Shown here: positions 36,432 to 44,375 of the stretch, piece after piece
Layout of the letters: each line of letters starts with the position of its first letter
Numbering within the stretch: position 1 is the stretch's first letter
Source: Salaquimonas sp.
GTDB taxonomy: Bacteria; Pseudomonadota; Alphaproteobacteria; Rhizobiales; Rhizobiaceae
Assembly (NCBI GenBank): GCA_022340185.1
Contig: JAJDOK010000045.1
Coordinates: 49,507 to 113,506 of the forward strand
Direction: 5' to 3'
DNA: 64,000 nucleotides
The notes under the pieces: generated by a model
Database searches by the model: none
Told to the model about the DNA's origin: nothing
What the model saw: the letters and a program-made list of their open reading frames with translations, nothing else
Position numbers and translations under genes: made by a program

Positions 36432-36932
36432 TTAGATGAACAGATTGATTTCGCTCTTGGTCGCTTCCTCGATATAGGTCGCGGCTCCTCCGAGCACCGG
36501 CCCTTCGATCATGTCTTCCATCTTGTATTCGAAGAGGTCCATGGTCATCTGGCAGGCGATCATCTTCACATCGGCTTCGACGGCCATTTCGCGCAGTTCC
36601 TCGATGGAGGCGACGCCCTTCCTCTTGATGAGATTCTTCATCATCGAAGTCGCCGCCGCATCGACACCGGGAATGGCCGAGACGATGTTCGGCATGGTCA
36701 TGTGCATGCCCATCATCGGCATTTCCATCGCCGCATTGCCGAGCGTCGTCACCTGCAGGTTGAGTTTCTTCTTCAGAAGCGACAAACCATAGAAGGTGAA
36801 GAACATCGTCACCTCCACCCCCATCGCGGCCGCCGTGGTTGCCAGGATGAAGGGCGGGTAGGCCCAGTCCAGCGACCCCTTGGTCACGATCATGCTCATG
36901 GTCTTGGCATTCGTTCGGGTTTCGGCGTTCAT
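36432..36932 (-). CDS. DsrE/DsrF-like sulfurtransferase (DsrE2/DsrE3A type)
   Basis: A 166-residue cytoplasmic DsrE-superfamily protein. A conserved cysteine lies in VKMIACQMTMDLFEYK near residue 126; methionine-rich stretches (MEMPMMGMHMTMPNI) and the YIEEATKSEINLFI C-terminus are typical of DsrE proteins encoded next to tusA. It probably accepts sulfur from TusA or hands it on before the sHdr step. It differs from the DsrE3C protein at 43870. The exact DsrE subclass is a judgement from motif and neighbourhood. Confidence 0.85.
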   Translation of the reverse strand: MNAETRTNAKTMSMIVTKGSLDWAYPPFILATTAAAMGVEVTMFFTFYGLSLLKKKLNLQVTTLGNAAMEMPMMGMHMTMPNIVSAIPGVDAAATSMMKNLIKRKGVASIEELREMAVEADVKMIACQMTMDLFEYKMEDMIEGPVLGGAATYIEEATKSEINLFI

Positions 36933-37028
36933 GCTTACCTCCTGCCGGCCCAGTGCCGGACTACCCTCGCTTGGCCGGGCCGGCCTCTCTGATTGCCGGA
37001 GCCGCCGTCATGGCGCTCCGCATGCTTT

Positions 37029-37478
37029 TCATGCCAACTCGGCACAGCCGGCGAATTCGTCGGCGGCCATTTTCGCTTCATACGGACCGGCAACTTCACT
37101 GCCGATGATGAGCGATGCTCTGGCGCCTTCCCAGTCATCCGGCCTGACCTTGACTAGCCAGCCGACGCCATAGGTGTCAGTAGCGCCCATTTTAGGATCG
37201 CCGACGAGATCTTCATTGATCTCGGTCACTTCCGCATCGAAAGCGATCTTGGCCGGGCCGACCCATTTACCCGATTCGACCGTCGCGCAGGACTTGCCGG
37301 CCTTGACCGAGCGGCCCGTCTTTTTCGGCGTGAACGCGACCAGCGGGCCGGCCATCGCTGAGGCCACGGCCGTCATGCCCAGCGTCACGGTTCCATCGCC
37401 ATTATCGCGGTACCAGATGTTGTTTTCCACGTCGTAGAGGAGATCGTCGGGCAGATCGCAGCCCCGTACCATCGGCAT
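37029..37478 (-). CDS. lbpA: Lipoate-binding protein LbpA (GcvH-like) of sulfur oxidation
   Basis: A 149-residue protein with the hybrid-motif fold of glycine cleavage H protein. The lipoyl-lysine is Lys71 in ATVESGKWVGP. The N-terminus (GCDLPDDLLYDVENNIWYRD) and the C-terminal AGCAEL differ from GcvH. In sHdr-type sulfur oxidation LbpA carries sulfur intermediates on its lipoate arm. The sHdr subunits and a lipoate:protein ligase (45127) are in the same cluster, and no glycine cleavage genes are nearby, so this is the dedicated sulfur form. Confidence 0.93.
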   Translation of the reverse strand: MPMVRGCDLPDDLLYDVENNIWYRDNGDGTVTLGMTAVASAMAGPLVAFTPKKTGRSVKAGKSCATVESGKWVGPAKIAFDAEVTEINEDLVGDPKMGATDTYGVGWLVKVRPDDWEGARASLIIGSEVAGPYEAKMAADEFAGCAELA

Positions 37479-37494
37479 GGTTGTCAGCTCCTGT

Positions 37495-37995
37495 TTATTT
37501 CGGCGGGACGGGCAGAACCACGTCCCTTGTTCTCAAACTTCGTGACGAGCAGCAAAACTCGCCCAATCCGGCAGTTTCCAGCTTGCCATCGATGAATAAT
37601 AGCAGATGTCTGGCCACCATGGCAGCCAGTCGCAACTGTTGGGCTATTACTTTATCGTCATCGCCCAGCCTTGCGCAATTGGTACGATAGACCAGTTCAC
37701 GGCAGGTTTCGCGGCAGGCGTTGAAGGACGGATCGCCCCGCGCGCCGGCGCGATGCAGGCCAAGCAGGCGAAAACCCTCCACCGGCTTCGTGTCGAGCGG
37801 CTTGCCCCGGGCGGCGAGCCAGGCTTCCAGCACCGTCTCGCCGATGCCGAGCAGTTCGCCCGAGAGGGCTTCGGCGCGACTGACAAGCACAGCATCATCC
37901 AGGCGCGCGATCTCGTCGAGTCGGTCAAACAGGGTCGCCGACACGCCGTCATGCCCGGTTGAAGCAAGTTCGGAAGGGGCCGTCCGCGACGCCAT
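37495..37995 (-). CDS. Cysteine-rich hypothetical protein in the sHdr operon
   Basis: A 166-residue protein I do not recognise. Five cysteines are prominent: Cys94, Cys98 and Cys107 in FNACRETCRELVYRTNCARL, and a Cys148-Cys149 pair near the C-terminus. The rest looks mostly helical and soluble, with no signal peptide. It overlaps the shdrB2 stop by one base (TGATG) and ends 17 bp before lbpA, so it is made with the complex. The cysteine spacing could suit metal or Fe-S binding or thiol chemistry; a role in assembly or sulfur transfer is inference from position only. Confidence 0.7.
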   Translation of the reverse strand: MASRTAPSELASTGHDGVSATLFDRLDEIARLDDAVLVSRAEALSGELLGIGETVLEAWLAARGKPLDTKPVEGFRLLGLHRAGARGDPSFNACRETCRELVYRTNCARLGDDDKVIAQQLRLAAMVARHLLLFIDGKLETAGLGEFCCSSRSLRTRDVVLPVPPK

Positions 37996-38918
37996 CAGGC
38001 CAATCCTTTCTCACGCAGCAGATCACGCGATTCCGACATGTTCTCGTGCACGCCCACCTTGCGCGGCGACAGGCCGAGCGCGATGCCGAGCAGCTGGGTG
38101 AAATAGAGGATCTTCACATTCGTCTTGCGTCCGAACACCTTTTCCGCCCGCATCTGGTGCATTTCCAGCCCGCTATGGCAGGTCGGGCACTCGGTCGCGA
38201 TCACGTCGGCGCCACACGCTTCCGCCGTCTCGAGCAGGTTGAGCACGAGTTTGGTCGAGGTGTCGGAATCCGACAGCGTATGCGCGCCGCCGCAGCAGGC
38301 CGTCTTCAGCGGATATTCGACATTTTCGGCACCTGCGGCGGCCAGCAGATCATCCATGAAATGCGGCTTCGAGGTCGATTCCGAATCCGGGCCCTGGTCC
38401 TTTTCCGGGAAGATATGGCGCGGCCTTGTGTACATGCAGCCATAATAATTGGCGATCTTCAGACCCTTGAGCGAGTTCTTCACCCGCGATTTCAGATCTT
38501 CCTCGCCGATGCCTTCCTTGATCCAGTCGAGCGCATGGATCGTGGTCACGTCGCCGGACTGGTAGTCGGTGTGACCGGCCTTGGTCGCAAGACGCGTATT
38601 GACCTCGCGCGACGCGTCATCGTTGGCCAGATCGTATTCGGCCTTCTTCAGATTGTGGTAGCAGCCATTGCACGGCGCCATCACCGTATCGAAGCCCATA
38701 TCCTTGGCGATCGACAGGTTGCGCGCGGAAAGATAGGTCTGCAGCTTGGGGTCGACATTCTTGACCTCCATGGCACCGCAGCAGTTCCAGTTCTTCAGCT
38801 CCACCAGATCGAGGCCGAGCTTCTTGCCGACCGCCTTGGTAGAGCGGTTATAGGCATGCCCGGTGCCTTCCAGCGCACAGCCGGGATAATAGGCGACCTT
38901 GTCGTACTTTCCGCTCAT
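37995..38918 (-). CDS. shdrB2: sHdr complex subunit B2 (CCG-domain non-cubane Fe-S protein)
   Basis: A 307-residue heterodisulfide-reductase B-like subunit with both CCG repeats. The first is YYPGCALEGT, NWNCCGAMEV and APCNGCYHNL; the second is NYYGCMYTRP, TACCGGAHTL and TECPTCHSGL. In methanogen HdrB these cysteines hold two non-cubane [4Fe-4S] clusters that cleave disulfides; in the cytoplasmic sHdr complex the subunit is thought to act on LbpA-bound or persulfidic sulfur. Its start overlaps the shdrC2 stop by one base. Confidence 0.95.
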   Translation of the reverse strand: MSGKYDKVAYYPGCALEGTGHAYNRSTKAVGKKLGLDLVELKNWNCCGAMEVKNVDPKLQTYLSARNLSIAKDMGFDTVMAPCNGCYHNLKKAEYDLANDDASREVNTRLATKAGHTDYQSGDVTTIHALDWIKEGIGEEDLKSRVKNSLKGLKIANYYGCMYTRPRHIFPEKDQGPDSESTSKPHFMDDLLAAAGAENVEYPLKTACCGGAHTLSDSDTSTKLVLNLLETAEACGADVIATECPTCHSGLEMHQMRAEKVFGRKTNVKILYFTQLLGIALGLSPRKVGVHENMSESRDLLREKGLA

Positions 38919-39676
38919 TATTCGGCTCCCATTTCTGCACTTTTCATGTCGAGGCCCAGCGACTTCCTGTCGGCCTCGTGACGCTCATCGATATAGTCTT
39001 CCATCGCCCGGCGTGACCGGTCCCAGCCGGACGTGCGCGGATGGAACAGCGTGGCAAGCCCCATCTTCATCAGCAGGCTGACCGGAAGACGGAACACCAG
39101 GCCGCGCACCATCGCGACCAGCCATTCCTGCATCAGCGGCTGGCCGGTCTTCTGGAAGAAGCGGCGCAGCACCTTGCCGTCCTCGATCTTGCCGGAAGCC
39201 ACGATCTGCTCGGTGAATTCCTCGTCGAAGATCATCGACGGCTTCTTTTCGGTGTAGCCCTTCAGTTCCAGCCAGTGGGCGGTGGCCTTCATCACCCCTT
39301 CGGGGAAGACGTCGCGCGGGCAGGCATAGGTGCACTTGTTGCAGGAGACGCACTGCCAGATGATGTCCTTGTCGCGCAGCAATTCCTCTTCCATGCCCAC
39401 GCGGATCAGGTAGATCCAGTAGCGCGGATTGAAGTCGGGATTGATTGCGTTGACCGTGCACGCATTGGTGCATGAGCCACACTGCCAGCAGCGGTGGATG
39501 TTCTCGCCGCCCGGAAGTGCCGCAATTTCTTCCTGCAACGCCTCGTTGTAGTCGGTGACCGTCCGGCTCTCGATGAAGGTTGACCAGTGGCCGGAGACAT
39601 CGACGCCGTCGAGCACCAGTTCCTCATGCTCGATGAGGTTCTCCGGCCGGATCAGCGTTTTTTCGTGGATCGGCAT
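38918..39676 (-). CDS. shdrC2: sHdr complex subunit C2 (4Fe-4S protein)
   Basis: A 252-residue electron-transfer subunit with two ferredoxin-like [4Fe-4S] motifs, CWQCGSCTNAC (near residue 63) and CVSCNKCTYACP (near 107). It would pass electrons between the B2 non-cubane clusters and the HdrA flavin. The C-terminal half has a hydrophobic stretch (LVFRLPVSLLMKMGLATL) that may touch the membrane or a partner. It lies 13 bp after the Hyp gene and overlaps shdrB2. Confidence 0.94.
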   Translation of the reverse strand: MPIHEKTLIRPENLIEHEELVLDGVDVSGHWSTFIESRTVTDYNEALQEEIAALPGGENIHRCWQCGSCTNACTVNAINPDFNPRYWIYLIRVGMEEELLRDKDIIWQCVSCNKCTYACPRDVFPEGVMKATAHWLELKGYTEKKPSMIFDEEFTEQIVASGKIEDGKVLRRFFQKTGQPLMQEWLVAMVRGLVFRLPVSLLMKMGLATLFHPRTSGWDRSRRAMEDYIDERHEADRKSLGLDMKSAEMGAE

Positions 39677-39689
39677 GAATTGCTCCTCA

Positions 39690-40571
39690 TCAATTCAGTT
39701 GCGGCACATCGCCCAGTACATAGGCCTTGCCGTCGATCAGTTTCAGCCGCGTACGGCCGGTTTCGGTGTCGACCGCGTCGAGGCCAAGCATGCGCCGCGT
39801 GTGCAGCATGGCATCGCCGGTGCCATCATTGCCGCCGCAGAAATCGGGCCGCAGATATTGCCCGCCTCGGTCGTTGATGTAGCCGGCATAGACGTGGGCG
39901 CAGAGCAGGTCGACATAGAACACGGTGTCGCGAAACACGCCGTTCTCGGCCAGGAAACCTTCCAGTTCCTCGCGCAACGTCGCATAGGTGGTGAACGAGT
40001 TTTCGACCTCGATCTCGGCGGTGTCGACATCGTCGGCATGCCAGATTTCGCGGATGACGCCGGTTCTGGTCTTCTGGTCCCAGATCCAGCGTGTCATCAG
40101 CGGATAGCGGTCCGGTGCGGTGAAATGCAGGATTTCGCCAGCCAGATCGCGTATCCAGCGGTGTTCGCGGTCCTGCGGGAACGAGGCGACGAAAGCATCG
40201 ATGCGCGCATCAACCGTACGCGTATCCGACCAGCCTTCCAGCAGCGTTTCGATGCGCTTGCGCATCGCCTCGAACTTGTTGTCGGCGAGCCACGGGCCGA
40301 TCCGTCGCCTGACCGGTGCCATGAAGCAGGCGATCTCGCAGAATTCGGTTTCGGTGATCTCGCGCACCTTGCCCTTGCCGAGCACTTCGGCGAACAGCGA
40401 GGCCTTCAGCGCCAGCGCACTGACATAACGCTCGACGCCGCCGGAAGCTTCCGCCGATTCGACGAGGTTTTCGAAGGCGCGCCGTAGCCGCGGCCCCGAC
40501 AGGTCGAGCACCGGCCCGGCCTGCGCCGGGACCGGAACATTCTCCTTGCGGGCGCCGAAGCCGAACATCAT
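39690..40571 (-). CDS. sHdr-associated conserved protein (Hyp/sHdrH)
   Basis: A 293-residue protein found between HdrA and HdrC2 in sHdr operons and usually called Hyp or sHdrH. There is no clear cofactor motif. It is charged and mostly helical at the start (GPRLRRAFENLVESAEASGG), with a mixed C-terminal half (YLRPDFCGGNDGTGDAMLHTRRMLGLD). The start MMFGFG overlaps the shdrA stop (ATGATG); the open frame further upstream overlaps shdrA and is not meaningful. Its function is not established; the conserved position suggests a structural or assembly role in the complex. Confidence 0.85.
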   Translation of the reverse strand: MMFGFGARKENVPVPAQAGPVLDLSGPRLRRAFENLVESAEASGGVERYVSALALKASLFAEVLGKGKVREITETEFCEIACFMAPVRRRIGPWLADNKFEAMRKRIETLLEGWSDTRTVDARIDAFVASFPQDREHRWIRDLAGEILHFTAPDRYPLMTRWIWDQKTRTGVIREIWHADDVDTAEIEVENSFTTYATLREELEGFLAENGVFRDTVFYVDLLCAHVYAGYINDRGGQYLRPDFCGGNDGTGDAMLHTRRMLGLDAVDTETGRTRLKLIDGKAYVLGDVPQLN

Positions 40572-41617
40572 TCCGCCGCTTCCAGTGCCGGACGGGCGAC
40601 GGCGAGCGCAGCCATGGCCGCGGCCTGGCCCTGCGCGATGGAATCGTCGATCGTCTCCGGTCCCGTTGCGGCACCGGCGACGAAGACGCCCGGCCGCGAC
40701 GTTCCCGACATCGAGGCATAGGTCGAGGCCTTGTCGATATAGCCGTGGTGATGCAGCTTGACGTCGAAGATCGCCGACAGCGTCATGTTGTCGACATTGG
40801 GATCCATGCCGACGGCGTGAACCACCATGTCGAAGGGAATGGTGATCGGCCGCTTGACCAGCGTGTCCTCGCCCTTGACGATCAGCCGCTTGCCGTCGGA
40901 GGTCACCTCGGCGATGCGCGCCTTGATGTACTTGACCTTGAACTTCTCCTGGCTGTCCCAATAGTAATTGTCTTCGTAGAGTCCGAAGGTGCGGATATCC
41001 ATGTAGTAGATGTAGACGTTGCAGTTCGGCAGGCTCTCGCGGATTTCCATGGCGATATTGGCCGAAACCGTACAGCAGATCTTCGAGCACCAGGTCCGCC
41101 CGATCTGGCGGTCGCGCGAGCCGACGCACAGGAGGATGGCGACACGCTCCGGCTCGCGCCCGTCAGACGGACATTTGACGCCGGCGCCCGAAGACAGCAT
41201 TTGCTCGACCTGCGTCGTGGTGACGACGTCGGGATAGGTGCCGAAGCCCCATTCCGGCTTGTTGATCGAATCGAAATGGGTAAAGCCCGTAGCCAGGATC
41301 GTCGCCGCAGCGTCGATCTTCTTGCCGTCCGACAGTTCGGCGGCAAACGCGCCCGGTTCGCCGGAGAATTTCTTGACCGTCACGCCCTTGTGGACCGTGA
41401 CGAGCTTCTCGCCCTCGACGCGGCTGACCATGCCGCCAATGGCGTCCTTGGCCCATTCGCCCGACGGTACGAGCTTGGCATAGCCCGACAGGATCGGCGC
41501 GCCGCCGAGTTGGTCTTCCTTCTCGACGATCTCGACCTTCTGGCCGGCGGCGGCCAGCGCTTGTGCAGCGGAAAGGCCGGCCGGTCCGCCGCCAACGATC
41601 AGAACTGGTTTGGTCAT
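40568..41617 (-). CDS. shdrA: sHdr complex flavoprotein subunit A
   Basis: A 349-residue FAD protein, the short sHdr form of HdrA. The FAD motif is at residues 8 to 15 (GGGPAGLSAAQAL), a second nucleotide motif is the ATILATGFTHFD strand, and the Fe-S/cysteine segment is CVGSRDRQIGRTWCSKICC. The C-terminus keeps VFVAGAATGPETIDDSIAQGQAAA. It would collect electrons from the C subunits and reduce an acceptor, probably NAD. The start MTKPVLIVGGG overlaps the shdrB1 stop by 4 bp. Confidence 0.95.
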   Translation of the reverse strand: MTKPVLIVGGGPAGLSAAQALAAAGQKVEIVEKEDQLGGAPILSGYAKLVPSGEWAKDAIGGMVSRVEGEKLVTVHKGVTVKKFSGEPGAFAAELSDGKKIDAAATILATGFTHFDSINKPEWGFGTYPDVVTTTQVEQMLSSGAGVKCPSDGREPERVAILLCVGSRDRQIGRTWCSKICCTVSANIAMEIRESLPNCNVYIYYMDIRTFGLYEDNYYWDSQEKFKVKYIKARIAEVTSDGKRLIVKGEDTLVKRPITIPFDMVVHAVGMDPNVDNMTLSAIFDVKLHHHGYIDKASTYASMSGTSRPGVFVAGAATGPETIDDSIAQGQAAAMAALAVARPALEAAE

Positions 41618-43035
41618 TTGGCGGCTCCTGCCAGCTGTTTGGGCTTCACATAGCCCGGTCCCGAGGTAATCGCGCGCTTGGGATCGTAAAGCGTCTCGAT
41701 ACGCCCGGCCTTGACCTCTTCGAGATAGGCCTCGAACTCGGCCTTCTTGGCCTCCCAGTCGATGCCGAGCTTCTCCAGAAGGTTCTCGAAGGGCGAAGCG
41801 TGCCAGTGCAATTGCGCCAGCTTGTAGGGATGCGCGCCGAGCGCGAGCGCAGCGAACTGGCAGTCCGCCATGATCGGCAGCGCGTAGACCTTGTCGACCG
41901 CCTTGCCGATCCACTGGTTCTTGTCGAGCGTCGTGATGCAGCCTGTATCGTGGCCGATCATCACATCGGCCTTGGCTTCTTCCACCGCCACCTTGATCTT
42001 GCGGTCGATGGCAAAGGAACGGGTGAACTCGCGCTCGCCGATGATGTGGCGGAAGCCGAAGCCGCAGCAATCGTACCAGGTCGAATAGTCGACCACATTG
42101 GCGCCGAGCGTCTGCAACAGGCCGGTCGAAACCGCAACGCGGTTACCGTCCATCACCGTGTCGTCATAGATCACGTCTTCCGGCACCATCTTGTAGACAT
42201 GGCAGGCCGGATGAACGGTGGCGCGGATGCTGGAAACGTCGATGACCTGGCGTTCCTGCACGCGGTGGCGCATTACATGCAGCCATTCCGAATAGTGCAC
42301 GATCTCTTCGGGGATCAGCAGCTTGCCGTCGACGAGACGGCCGAGCTTGCCGAGGATCTTCTTCACTTCGGCGCGAAGTTCCGCCGAATGCATCAGGAAG
42401 ATGCGCATCTCCTTGTAATTGCCGAAGGAAGTGCCGCAGTGAACCAGCGGGAAGTAGGTGCCTTCCGGCAGCCCCTGCGCCTTGGCCGACATGTAGGCCT
42501 GGTGGAAATTGCGCAGGAACACGGCGGCCAGCGATACCACATTGCCAATGCCCGAGCCGTGATAGTTCCACGCCGTGCACGAGGTCTGGTCGGTCTCGTC
42601 GAGATAGTTGATGCCCATCTCGTTCATCAGCCACATCACGGAAGAAGGATAGCCCGGAATGTTGCCGCACTGGCCGCAGCTCTTGTGCTGCCACAGATTG
42701 TTGGTCGGGATTTTCTTTTCCCAGCCATAGATCGTCTTGGCGATGACCGGTTCGTGCTGGTCGCCGACGCGGTGGACGAGGATTTCCCCGTCCTTTTCGA
42801 GCTGCCACATGGCGTCGCGGATATCTTCCACGCGATCCTTCTGGGTCAGCATGGAGCGCTTGTCGATCCTGGCTTCCACCCAGTCGGTGGCGCGCCTGGC
42901 TTCCGCCGGTGTCAGGTTGGACTGGCGCCATTCGTCGCCGAAGCCTTTAAAGGCACCTTCGCCGGCCTCCTGGCCCTTTACGGGGTCGATCGCCGGCCCG
43001 TTGCCGTTTCCGGAACCACTTTTTGCCTTGCTCAA
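41614..43035 (-). CDS. shdrB1: sHdr complex subunit B1
   Basis: A 473-residue HdrB-like subunit, much longer than B2. The C-terminal half carries a CCG-like set: HPACHVYKM, WYDCCGFGF and HDTGC. The N-terminal half has CGQCGNIPGYP, QTSCTAWNYHG and HCGTSFGNY, a degenerate or altered cysteine pattern. It probably holds one non-cubane cluster and faces LbpA. The start is TTG at 43035 with AGGAGG six bases upstream. Its stop overlaps the shdrA start. Confidence 0.93.
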   Translation of the reverse strand: MSKAKSGSGNGNGPAIDPVKGQEAGEGAFKGFGDEWRQSNLTPAEARRATDWVEARIDKRSMLTQKDRVEDIRDAMWQLEKDGEILVHRVGDQHEPVIAKTIYGWEKKIPTNNLWQHKSCGQCGNIPGYPSSVMWLMNEMGINYLDETDQTSCTAWNYHGSGIGNVVSLAAVFLRNFHQAYMSAKAQGLPEGTYFPLVHCGTSFGNYKEMRIFLMHSAELRAEVKKILGKLGRLVDGKLLIPEEIVHYSEWLHVMRHRVQERQVIDVSSIRATVHPACHVYKMVPEDVIYDDTVMDGNRVAVSTGLLQTLGANVVDYSTWYDCCGFGFRHIIGEREFTRSFAIDRKIKVAVEEAKADVMIGHDTGCITTLDKNQWIGKAVDKVYALPIMADCQFAALALGAHPYKLAQLHWHASPFENLLEKLGIDWEAKKAEFEAYLEEVKAGRIETLYDPKRAITSGPGYVKPKQLAGAAK

Positions 43036-43083
43036 TTTCGCCTCCTGTCAATCGAACCGCCTGATACCCGTTTCCGGGCCGGC

Positions 43084-43830
43084 TCAATCCTCATCCTCGT
43101 CATCTTCTTCCTGCTCTTCGAGCCATTCCTCGTATTCTTCGCGCTTTTCGTCCATCACGTCCTGGACGACGTCGAACAGGTTCTCGTCGACCGTCTCGAG
43201 CTGGTCGAGCACGCCGGTCGCCTCCCAGATCGTGTAGAGCTCGATCGACGTCTTCAGATTGACCTCCCAGGCCGTGTCCATGGTGTGCATGGTCGGTACG
43301 GGTATCGCCTTTCTGAGGATATTGAGCGGCGCATCGACCTTGGAGACGTTCGGTCCCCAGTCGGGGAATGCTTCCTTGGTGATCATGTTCGGCGCGAGCT
43401 GGTTGCCGGTGGAAATGACCTTCAGCAGCACGCGGCTGAATGGTCTCAGCACTTCCTTGGCCGATTCCATGCCGTGCTTGATGGCGACTTCGCGCATGAT
43501 CATCACCAGCCCGCCGGGCGAATTCTCGAACGGGCAGCGCGCCGCGCAGGTGTAGCACTGGGCGCAGGCCCAGATCTTTTCCTGCATCGCGTCGTAGATG
43601 CCTTCCAGATTCTCGGTCCACAAAAGCTGGACGATCTCGCGCGGCGAATAGTCGTAATATTGCGCGGAAGGACACGTCGCTGTGCAAATGCCGCAGTTCA
43701 GGCAACCATGCAGCTCGTGGTCGTAGAGGATGTGCGAAGAGATGTCCTCGAAGATTTCCTCGAGTTTCTCGCGCGCGACAACAGGCTCGGTCGAAACCGG
43801 ATCACCAATCACTGCCGCTTGCTGCGCCAT
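43084..43830 (-). CDS. shdrC1: sHdr complex subunit C1 (4Fe-4S protein)
   Basis: A 248-residue protein with two [4Fe-4S] motifs, CLNCGICTATCPS (near residue 43) and CAQCYTCAARCPF (near 88). It ends in a highly acidic tail (EEWLEEQEEDDEDED) that may dock a basic partner. It would wire the B1 subunit to HdrA. It is the first subunit gene of the complex, 40 bp downstream of dsrE3C. Confidence 0.94.
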   Translation of the reverse strand: MAQQAAVIGDPVSTEPVVAREKLEEIFEDISSHILYDHELHGCLNCGICTATCPSAQYYDYSPREIVQLLWTENLEGIYDAMQEKIWACAQCYTCAARCPFENSPGGLVMIMREVAIKHGMESAKEVLRPFSRVLLKVISTGNQLAPNMITKEAFPDWGPNVSKVDAPLNILRKAIPVPTMHTMDTAWEVNLKTSIELYTIWEATGVLDQLETVDENLFDVVQDVMDEKREEYEEWLEEQEEDDEDED

Positions 43831-43869
43831 GTTATCCTCCCGGTGGCGTTGCTATCTTCAACTGATCGA

Positions 43870-44250
43870 CTAGTAGGTCAGTACCTTGGCGTCGTCGTCT
43901 TCCATGACGCTTTCGATGACCTTGGCGCCGCCCACGATACCCTCGCACTCGGGGATCAAATCCTCTTCGCTCATGTCGAACAGGTCCAGATTGGGTGAGC
44001 AGCAATAGAATTTGACGCCGGCCTCATGCGCGTCCTTGATGAAATCGTAGACGGTTTTAGGTGAGCCTTCCTTGACGACGAGCTTTTCGGCGACGCCCTT
44101 CTTCATCAACTGGCCGGAAGTGGCCGTGCAGATCACCTCGACCTCGTAATCCATCGCCGCGGCGACGGTTGCCTGGAAGAACGGGGCGCCCAATTCCTCG
44201 CCATTGCGCGGATCGGTATTGACCATGATGATGATGAGTTTTTCGGCCAT
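43870..44250 (-). CDS. dsrE3C: DsrE3C-type sulfurtransferase
   Basis: A 126-residue DsrE-family protein. With the start at MAEKLIII the adjacent cysteines in FYCCSPNLDLFD fall at positions 83 and 84. As I recall, these are the positions described for DsrE3C of Hyphomicrobium denitrificans, where they carry sulfur delivered to the sHdr system. An AGGAGG ribosome site supports this start; the in-frame extension to 44271 is disfavoured. It heads the shdrC1 operon, with an operator-like site 62 bp upstream. Confidence 0.88.
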   Translation of the reverse strand: MAEKLIIIMVNTDPRNGEELGAPFFQATVAAAMDYEVEVICTATSGQLMKKGVAEKLVVKEGSPKTVYDFIKDAHEAGVKFYCCSPNLDLFDMSEEDLIPECEGIVGGAKVIESVMEDDDAKVLTY

Positions 44251-44311
44251 GCCGCATTTCCTCCTGCCCATTTTGATGCTCTGACCCGGTATATATAGCG
44301 GGCTTGGCGTA

Positions 44312-44329
44312 TTTTAATAGATGCTAATA
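44312..44329. promoter_or_regulatory. Weak copy of the ArsR-like operator upstream of dsrE3C
   Basis: TTTTAATAGATGCTAATA keeps the half-site TGCTAATA of the sites at 29720 and 46238 and matches the first at 12 of 18 positions. It lies 62 bp upstream of dsrE3C, in the AT-rich 125-bp gap after the GATase-like gene, which probably holds a second promoter. Confidence 0.4.
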
Positions 44330-44375
44330 TAGCAAAATTACGATGAATGCCAGACCCATTACGTCGCAGGCCGAT

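Noticed and set aside
41563..43998. An 811-residue plus-strand frame
   Set aside because: Antisense to shdrA, shdrB1 and shdrC1, all of which have strong motifs and coupled starts.
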